From an uncultured Sphingorhabdus sp. (lineage in GTDB: Bacteria > Pseudomonadota > Alphaproteobacteria > Sphingomonadales > Sphingomonadaceae): DNA of 64,000 bases. How positions within the stretch are numbered: position 1 is the stretch's first letter; every line of letters starts with the position of its first letter. This document shows, piece after piece, positions 59,232-64,000 of the stretch. The position numbers and the translations under genes are program-made. Below the pieces are notes generated by a model. That model made no database searches. It was not told the origin of the DNA and saw only the letters and a list, made by a program, of their open reading frames with translations. The DNA lies in the NCBI GenBank assembly GCA_937873665.1, contig CALMYW010000518.1:62001-126000 (forward strand). The letters run 5' to 3'.

Positions 59232-60605
59232 ATGCCCCGCAATTACGACATCGCCGAACTCCGCCGCCTCGACATCGCCCACCACCTTCCTGCCCAAGCC
59301 GACTGGCAGGAGATCGAAAATCTGGGCGGTAGCCGCATCATCACCCATGCCGAAGGCTGCTATATCCATGATGGTGACGGCAACCGCATCTTGGACGGCA
59401 TGGCGGGCCTCTGGTGCGTCAATGTCGGCTATGGCCGCGACGAACTCGCCGATGTCGCTGCCGAGCAGATGCGCGAACTGCCTTATTACAACAGCTTCTT
59501 CAAGACGGCGAACCCGCCGACGGTGCTGCTCGCACACAAGATTGCCGGCCTCACACAAAACCGCCTGCCGCATGTCTTCTTCAACAGTTCGGGCAGCGAA
59601 GCCAATGACACCGTCTTCCGCCTTGTGCGCCAATATTGGAAGCTGAAGGGCGAACCCAAGCGCAAGACCTTCATCAGCCGCTGGAACGCCTATCATGGCT
59701 CAACCGTTGCGGGCGTTTCGCTAGGCGGGATGAAGGCCATGCACCCGATTGGCGACCTGCCGATCCCGGGCGTCGAGCATGTCCGCCAGCCATATCAGTT
59801 CAACGAAGGTCGCGACATGTCGACGGAAGCGTTCGGCACGGCCTGCGCCGAAGCGATTGAAGCCAAGATTCTTGAAGTCGGCCCCGAAAATGTCGCCGCG
59901 TTCATTGGCGAGCCGGTGCAAGGCGCAGGCGGCGTGATCATTCCACCCGCCAACTATTGGCCGCAGGTCGAAGCCATTTGCCGCAAATATGGCATCCTGC
60001 TGATCTGCGACGAAGTTATCTGCGGTTTTGGTCGCACCGGCAATATGTGGGGCCATGAAACGATGGGCGTGAAACCCGACATCATCGCGATGGCGAAGGG
60101 GCTTTCGAGCGGCTACCTGCCGATTTCAGCCGTTGCCGTATCCGAAGAGATCATCAAGGTGATGAAAACCGGCGGCGATTTCGTCCATGGCTATACCTAT
60201 TCGGGCCACCCCGTTTCAGCGGCAGTGGCGCTGCGCAATATCGAAATCATGGAGCGCGAAGGCTTGGTCGAAAAGGTTCGCAGCGAAACCGGGCCCTATC
60301 TGGCAAAAGCTCTGGCAATGTTGAGCGATCACCCCTTGGTCGGCGAAGCGCGCTCGATCGGCCTGCTCGGCGCGGTCGAAATCGTTGCTGACAAGGCGAC
60401 GGGCGCCCGCTTTGGCGGCGCAGAAGGCACGGCAGGCCCGATGGTGCGCGACATCTGTATCAAGAACGGCCTGATGGTGCGCGGTATTCGCGACAGCATC
60501 GTGATGTGCCCGCCACTAATCATTACTACCAGCCAGATTGACGACCTTGTCGGCATCATCCGCAAGTCGCTCGACAAGGCGGAACCGCTGCTGCGCGCAC
60601 TCTAA
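59232..60605 (+). CDS. spuC: Class III PLP-dependent aminotransferase, probably polyamine (SpuC-like)
   Basis: A 457-residue omega-aminotransferase. GLWCVNVGYGRDELADVAAEQM, the PLP site region VFFNSSGSEANDTVFRL, RWNAYHGSTVAGVSLGG, DEVICGFGRTGNMWG and Lys in DIIAMAKGLSSGYLP are all intact. Such enzymes transaminate putrescine or other diamines with pyruvate. Assignment to putrescine rests on context: puuD upstream and potGHI-type transporter beyond. Start 59232 has AGGAG upstream. Confidence 0.9.
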   Translation: MPRNYDIAELRRLDIAHHLPAQADWQEIENLGGSRIITHAEGCYIHDGDGNRILDGMAGLWCVNVGYGRDELADVAAEQMRELPYYNSFFKTANPPTVLLAHKIAGLTQNRLPHVFFNSSGSEANDTVFRLVRQYWKLKGEPKRKTFISRWNAYHGSTVAGVSLGGMKAMHPIGDLPIPGVEHVRQPYQFNEGRDMSTEAFGTACAEAIEAKILEVGPENVAAFIGEPVQGAGGVIIPPANYWPQVEAICRKYGILLICDEVICGFGRTGNMWGHETMGVKPDIIAMAKGLSSGYLPISAVAVSEEIIKVMKTGGDFVHGYTYSGHPVSAAVALRNIEIMEREGLVEKVRSETGPYLAKALAMLSDHPLVGEARSIGLLGAVEIVADKATGARFGGAEGTAGPMVRDICIKNGLMVRGIRDSIVMCPPLIITTSQIDDLVGIIRKSLDKAEPLLRAL

Positions 60606-60617
60606 AAGGTTGACGTC

Positions 60618-60648
60618 CATGCCCACCTGATTCATTTAGGTGGGCATG
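60618..60648 (+). promoter_or_regulatory. Perfect hairpin covering the start of the small membrane-protein gene
   Basis: CATGCCCACCT (60618-60628) and AGGTGGGCATG (60638-60648) are exact reverse complements around a 9-nt loop. The right arm contains the SD-like AGGTGG and the ATG at 60646, so the stem would hide both. It begins 12 nt after the aminotransferase stop. No T tract follows. Confidence 0.6.
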
Positions 60649-60849
60649 AGCGACACCCCCGAAGACACCCCGCCCGACAACGAAACCATGCGCGAAGTGA
60701 AGCGTGCCAAGGCGCGCAAGGAAGCCGCGGAGGAAAAAGGCGGAATCGGCTGGAAGACCGCTGCCGGTATCGGCATCGGCTCGGCAGCGCTCGCCGCTGC
60801 ACTGATCTACGCGAACAAAGCGCGCAAGAAAGACAGCGAGCAGGATTAA
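60646..60849 (+). CDS. Small membrane-anchored hypothetical protein
   Basis: A 67-residue protein with an acidic N terminus (MSDTPEDTPPDNETMREVKR), a basic middle (KRAKARKEAAEEKGG) and one transmembrane segment (TAAGIGIGSAALAAALIYANKARKK). No family is recognised. A GTG two codons upstream (60640) is an alternative start. Its initiation region lies in a perfect hairpin, so expression may depend on unfolding. It follows the aminotransferase by 40 bp. Confidence 0.65.
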   Translation: MSDTPEDTPPDNETMREVKRAKARKEAAEEKGGIGWKTAAGIGIGSAALAAALIYANKARKKDSEQD

Positions 60850-60891
60850 GCGCGCTGGACTTTTCCGGCGCTTCGCCTACCGCCTAAGGCG

Positions 60892-61698
60892 ATGAATAAC
60901 CCGTTTCGATCCGCAGTGCTTGGCGCTGTATCCGCCGCCGCATTGCTGGCCATCCCCACCCTTCCCGCTTCAGCGGCTACACCCACGCCCGCCAAGCCGG
61001 AGCTTACTTGTAAGGTCAAAACGTCCGAGGGTCTGTCCTACACCGTGATCAAGGCAGGCAAAGGCGAGAAACCGGGACCGGACTCCAAGGTCGAAGTCAA
61101 CTATTCGGGACGGCTGGCATCTGACGGCAGCGAATTTGACTCCGGCGAAGGCGCGAAGTTCAAGGTCAGCGGCGTTATCGCCGGTTTTGCCCAAGGGCTG
61201 AAGCTGATGCAGCCTGGGGGAAAATACCGGCTCTGCATTCCTTCCGCGCTGGGTTACGGCCCCGAAGGCGGCGATCCGATCCCGCCCAATGCCGATCTGG
61301 TGTTCGAGGTGGAACTTTTGTCCTTCACCACCCCGCCGCCTAAACCCGTCATTGCACCAGCGGACAGAGTGTGTGCGCAAAGCACAACTTCGGGCCTGGG
61401 CTATTCAATCGTAACAGCAGGGTCTGGACGGACACCCACGGACGCCGATATGGCTTTGGTCGATTTCACACTGTTCGACGCGGAAAGTGGTGTTGTGCAG
61501 GAAAAGCGCGAATGGGAGAAAATCCCGCTCGCCATGGCTACCCCGCTGTTCGCCGAGGCACTCAAAATGATGCCAAGCGGTTCAACCTATCGTTTTTGTA
61601 TGCCAAAGTCTGATGGCACCATGGGCGCGCCACAAGCCGGCACCAACATCATTGTGACGTTGATCGATGTCCGGCCTGCACCTCCCGCCGAAGATTGA
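60892..61698 (+). CDS. Exported FKBP-type peptidyl-prolyl isomerase with a degenerate second FKBP domain
   Basis: A 268-residue periplasmic protein with signal peptide (residues 1-29). The first FKBP domain, residues 46-145, keeps the active-site set: Tyr71 (VNYSG), Phe82/Asp83 (EFDSG), Val95/Ile96 (SGVIAGF) and Tyr122 (LGYGPEG). A proline-rich linker (TPPPKPVIAP) leads to a second domain, residues 168-262, that keeps the fold outline but has lost the FD, VI and GYG motifs, so it is probably a non-catalytic client- or partner-binding module. Convergent with the transporter genes. Confidence 0.88.
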   Translation: MNNPFRSAVLGAVSAAALLAIPTLPASAATPTPAKPELTCKVKTSEGLSYTVIKAGKGEKPGPDSKVEVNYSGRLASDGSEFDSGEGAKFKVSGVIAGFAQGLKLMQPGGKYRLCIPSALGYGPEGGDPIPPNADLVFEVELLSFTTPPPKPVIAPADRVCAQSTTSGLGYSIVTAGSGRTPTDADMALVDFTLFDAESGVVQEKREWEKIPLAMATPLFAEALKMMPSGSTYRFCMPKSDGTMGAPQAGTNIIVTLIDVRPAPPAED

Positions 61699-61700
61699 GC

Positions 61701-62828
61701 TCAGCTCAGCAGCACCACCGGGCTGTCGGCGCGCCAATGCATGCTGACCCGGTCGTCCCAGGTGAAATCTTCCTGATCATGGCGTGACAGGTTGGGGCGC
61801 GAGACGCGGATCATCTCTCCGCTATCCAGTTTGATTTCATAGAGGGTGATGTCGCCAAGATAGCTCATGCCCTTGATCACACCGCGTGCGAAATTGTGAC
61901 CATCGGGCGCGTCCTGCGCCGCGGCGCGCACCGCTTTCCCTTCGCCCGGCACATGCAGATAGATTTTCTCGGGGCGTAGAGCGACCCAGACGTCGGCACC
62001 ATGCGGGCCGGTAACGCCGTGGTTCAGATACACTTTGCCGATGCCGGGGCAGTCGACTGCCGCCTTGTCAGGCTCGTCCAAAGTCAGCTTGCCCTCGAAA
62101 ATATTCACCGAACCCACGAAGTCGGCGACGAAGCGGTTAGCGGGGAATTCGTAGAGATCAGACGGCCCGGCTAGCTGCGCGACCTCACCCTTGTTGATCA
62201 CGGCGATACGACTGGCCATCGAAAGCGCTTCATCCTGATCATGCGTTACCGTGACAAAAGTGATGCCCACCTGGTCCTGCAGGTCAGAAAGCTCAAACTG
62301 CATCTGCGCGCGCAATTTCGCATCGAGCGCCGAAAGCGGCTCATCAAGGAGCAGTACCTTGGGCCGCATCACCAGACTACGCGCAAGCGCCACGCGCTGG
62401 CGTTGCCCGCCTGACATCTGGTCGGGCATGCGATCCTCAAACCCGCCCAGCTTGACCAGCTCAAGCGCTTCCCGCACCCGATCTTCGCGTTCGCCACGCC
62501 CGACACCACGAATCTTCAGACCATAAGCGACATTGTCGGCCACCGACATGTGCGGGAACACCGCGTAGCTCTGGAACACCATGTTCACGGGTCGCTTGTT
62601 CGGCGGTACATCGCTGACATCAACGCCGTCGATGATGATCTGGCCCTCGGTCGGCAATTCGAACCCGGCGATCATACGCAGCAACGTCGTCTTGCCACAA
62701 CCGGACGGCCCGAGCAGGACGAAGAACTCGCCCGCCATGATGTCGAGATTGACGTTATCGACCGCAGTCACCTTGCCAAAGCGTTTGGAGACGTTGCGGA
62801 TCTGGATGATGGGTTGTGGGTCGGACAT
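61701..62828 (-). CDS. potG: Spermidine/putrescine ABC transporter ATP-binding protein
   Basis: A 375-residue ATPase of a Pot-type importer. Walker A LLGPSGCGKTTLLRMIAG, signature DQMSGGQRQRVALARSL, Walker B KVLLLDEPLSALD and the switch His in VTHDQDEAL are all present. The C-terminal TOBE domain (residues about 250-375) includes VWVALRPEKIYLHVPGEG. Start 62828 (MSDPQPIIQ) is used. It is co-transcribed with two permease genes upstream; a solute-binding protein gene is not in view. Confidence 0.92.
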   Translation of the reverse strand: MSDPQPIIQIRNVSKRFGKVTAVDNVNLDIMAGEFFVLLGPSGCGKTTLLRMIAGFELPTEGQIIIDGVDVSDVPPNKRPVNMVFQSYAVFPHMSVADNVAYGLKIRGVGRGEREDRVREALELVKLGGFEDRMPDQMSGGQRQRVALARSLVMRPKVLLLDEPLSALDAKLRAQMQFELSDLQDQVGITFVTVTHDQDEALSMASRIAVINKGEVAQLAGPSDLYEFPANRFVADFVGSVNIFEGKLTLDEPDKAAVDCPGIGKVYLNHGVTGPHGADVWVALRPEKIYLHVPGEGKAVRAAAQDAPDGHNFARGVIKGMSYLGDITLYEIKLDSGEMIRVSRPNLSRHDQEDFTWDDRVSMHWRADSPVVLLS

Positions 62829-62829
62829 A

Positions 62830-63672
62830 TCAATGGGATTCCGCAATGGCTTTCACGCCCTGCAGCTTGAGCGCCACAGCGGTGAGAACGATGGTGAGAA
62901 TGATGAGGATGGTCGAAGCCGCATTGACCTCTGGCGTGACCGAGAAGCGAACCATCGAATAGACCTTCACCGGGAAGGTGATCGTATCGGGGCCGCTGGT
63001 GAAGAAGGTGATGACAAAATCATCTAGGCTGAGCGTGAAGGAGAGCAGCGCGCCCGCAATCAAGCCCGGCTTCATGTGTGGCAGCAAGATGTCGCGAAAC
63101 GTCTGCCATTCGGAAGCGCCAAGATCCTTTGCCGCCTCTTCTTCTTCCTTGTTGAAGCTTTCCAGCCGCGATCGGACAACCATCGCTACAAAGGGGAAAC
63201 AGAAGGTGATATGCGCGATCGTGATCGCCGACAGGTTGAGCGGCCACGGCAGGTCGGTCGGCCATTGGATCTTGGCAAAAAAGATCAGGAAGGCAACGCC
63301 CAGGCAGATTTCGGGAACAATGATCGGCAGCGACATGGTCCCTTCGACCGCTCCTTTGAACGGAAAGCGGAAGCGCCACAGCATCACGGCCGCCAATGCG
63401 CCCAAGACCAGGCTGAATATTGTCGCCAATCCGGCAATAGTCAGCGAATTGACCATCGCCTCTACCAGCGAGTCATTGTTCATCGCCTTTTCGTAATATT
63501 TCAGCGTGAAGCCCTTCCATACGACGTTACGCTTGCTGTCGTTGAAGCTGAACACCATCAAGATCAGAAGCGGCGCGTACAGGAAAAACATCGTTGCGCC
63601 GACCCAGCCGCGCATCCACGTCTTGCGGGTATATTCTAGCGGCGCGACCGGTGTGCGGTTGAACAAGGCCAT
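62830..63672 (-). CDS. potI: Polyamine ABC transporter permease
   Basis: A 280-residue inner-membrane permease with six predicted segments: WVGATMFFLYAPLLILMVFSF, LTIAGLATIFSLVLGALAAVML, LPIIVPEICLGVAFLIFFA, and the EAA-like motif EAAKDLGASEWQTFRDILLPHMKPGLIAGALLSFTLSLDDFVIT that docks on the ATPase. The SLDDFVIT end is typical of PotC/PotI. The start ATG overlaps the stop of the upstream permease gene by one base (TAATG). Confidence 0.93.
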   Translation of the reverse strand: MALFNRTPVAPLEYTRKTWMRGWVGATMFFLYAPLLILMVFSFNDSKRNVVWKGFTLKYYEKAMNNDSLVEAMVNSLTIAGLATIFSLVLGALAAVMLWRFRFPFKGAVEGTMSLPIIVPEICLGVAFLIFFAKIQWPTDLPWPLNLSAITIAHITFCFPFVAMVVRSRLESFNKEEEEAAKDLGASEWQTFRDILLPHMKPGLIAGALLSFTLSLDDFVITFFTSGPDTITFPVKVYSMVRFSVTPEVNAASTILIILTIVLTAVALKLQGVKAIAESH

Positions 63673-64000
63673 TAGTGTGCCTCCCTGCCCTTGTCGCGCC
63701 GCATCGATTGCAGTGCGATCAGGATGAACATTGCGTAGATCAGCAGGAAGGATAATGCCGCGCCAAAGGGCCAGTCATTGGCGCGCTTGAACTGGCGTTC
63801 GATCACATTGGCGATCATCTGGCTCTCGGTGCCGCCCATCAGGTCGGGCGTCAGATAAGCGCCGAGCGCCGGGATCAGCGTGATCATAACACCCGCCAAT
63901 ATGCCCGGCCCGGCGAGCGGCACGACAATCTTCATCAGCGTGCGCAAATGCCCCGCCCCCAGGTCAAGGCTGGCCTCAATCAGCGATTTGTCGAGCCGGT
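63672..64000 (-). CDS. potH: Polyamine ABC transporter permease, partial
   Basis: The 3' part (about 109 residues) of the second permease subunit; the gene runs off the window edge. The EAA-like segment LDKSLIEASLDLGAGHLRTLM and PLAGPGILAGVMITLIPALGAYLTPDLMGGTES are typical of PotB/PotH, followed by a last membrane helix (FGAALSFLLIYAMFILIALQSM). It is upstream of potI with a one-base overlap of stop and start. The complete gene and the binding protein are expected beyond 64000. Confidence 0.93.
   Translation of the reverse strand, partial: RLDKSLIEASLDLGAGHLRTLMKIVVPLAGPGILAGVMITLIPALGAYLTPDLMGGTESQMIANVIERQFKRANDWPFGAALSFLLIYAMFILIALQSMRRDKGREAH

Overview
The window is an ordinary, gene-dense chromosomal segment of an alphaproteobacterium, most likely of the order Sphingomonadales. 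I infer this from several features. The DNA is GC-rich. The F0 ATP synthase gene order is atpI-atpB-atpE-b'-b with two b-type subunits. A serC-serA-hisZ-purA block is preceded by a structured leader resembling the alphaproteobacterial serC RNA motif. A SUV3-like helicase, an S4-domain protein and fdxA sit together. Palindromic intergenic repeats of the kind common in sphingomonads are scattered throughout. No tRNA, rRNA, CRISPR array, transposase, integrase or prophage was seen.

Layout. 1-9.1 kb: the 3' end of gltB, an exported hypothetical protein, putA (proline catabolism), a glycine-zipper protein, a phytase-like exported protein convergent with rpmB, an acyl-CoA dehydrogenase, a GNAT enzyme and a haloalkane dehalogenase-like hydrolase. 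9.1-16 kb: purA, hisZ, serA and serC on the minus strand, interrupted by a plus-strand exported hydrolase. 15.7-22.9 kb: a PepSY protein with a heme-binding membrane protein, an extensin-like lipoprotein, a LOG protein, two cytochromes c, prephenate dehydratase, a fatty-acid desaturase, a lipoprotein and a lipocalin. 23-34 kb: polA, an acetyltransferase-like protein, an SH3 protein, a 2-hydroxyacid dehydrogenase, an ammonium transporter, a PilZ protein, a nitronate monooxygenase-like enzyme, a glycosyltransferase, an orphan HTH protein and a hydrolase.

34-44.6 kb: selO, astD, nth, a DUF465 protein with a DksA-like zinc-finger protein, an AI-2E family transporter, a YjhX-like protein, a hydrolase, uvrC with a coupled small membrane protein, and an SDR. 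44.8-52.2 kb: the F0 ATP synthase operon, then ydbH-ynbE-ydbL (outer-membrane lipid homeostasis) and radC. 52.2-57 kb: a gene-free stretch with strong hairpins, then helicase/S4/fdxA plus an exported protein. 56.8-64 kb: isovaleryl-CoA dehydrogenase, then a likely polyamine region: a PuuD-like amidohydrolase, a class III aminotransferase and a divergent Pot-type ABC transporter that runs off the window edge. A double-FKBP protein lies between them.

No clearly new multi-gene system was found. The most notable signals are small. They are the SD-sequestering serC leader, a perfect hairpin touching the putA start codon, an rpmB terminator embedded in the coding end of the opposing gene, families of nested palindromic repeats (two 90-bp copies show compensatory changes), a stop-to-stop palindrome behind the ATP synthase operon, an unexplained structured intergenic region near 52.4 kb, a GLG1-like Cys repeat fused to a hydrolase, and a SelO without its redox tail. 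Starts were moved from the longest ORF to an internal ATG wherever a Shine-Dalgarno site, signal peptide or family length argued for it.
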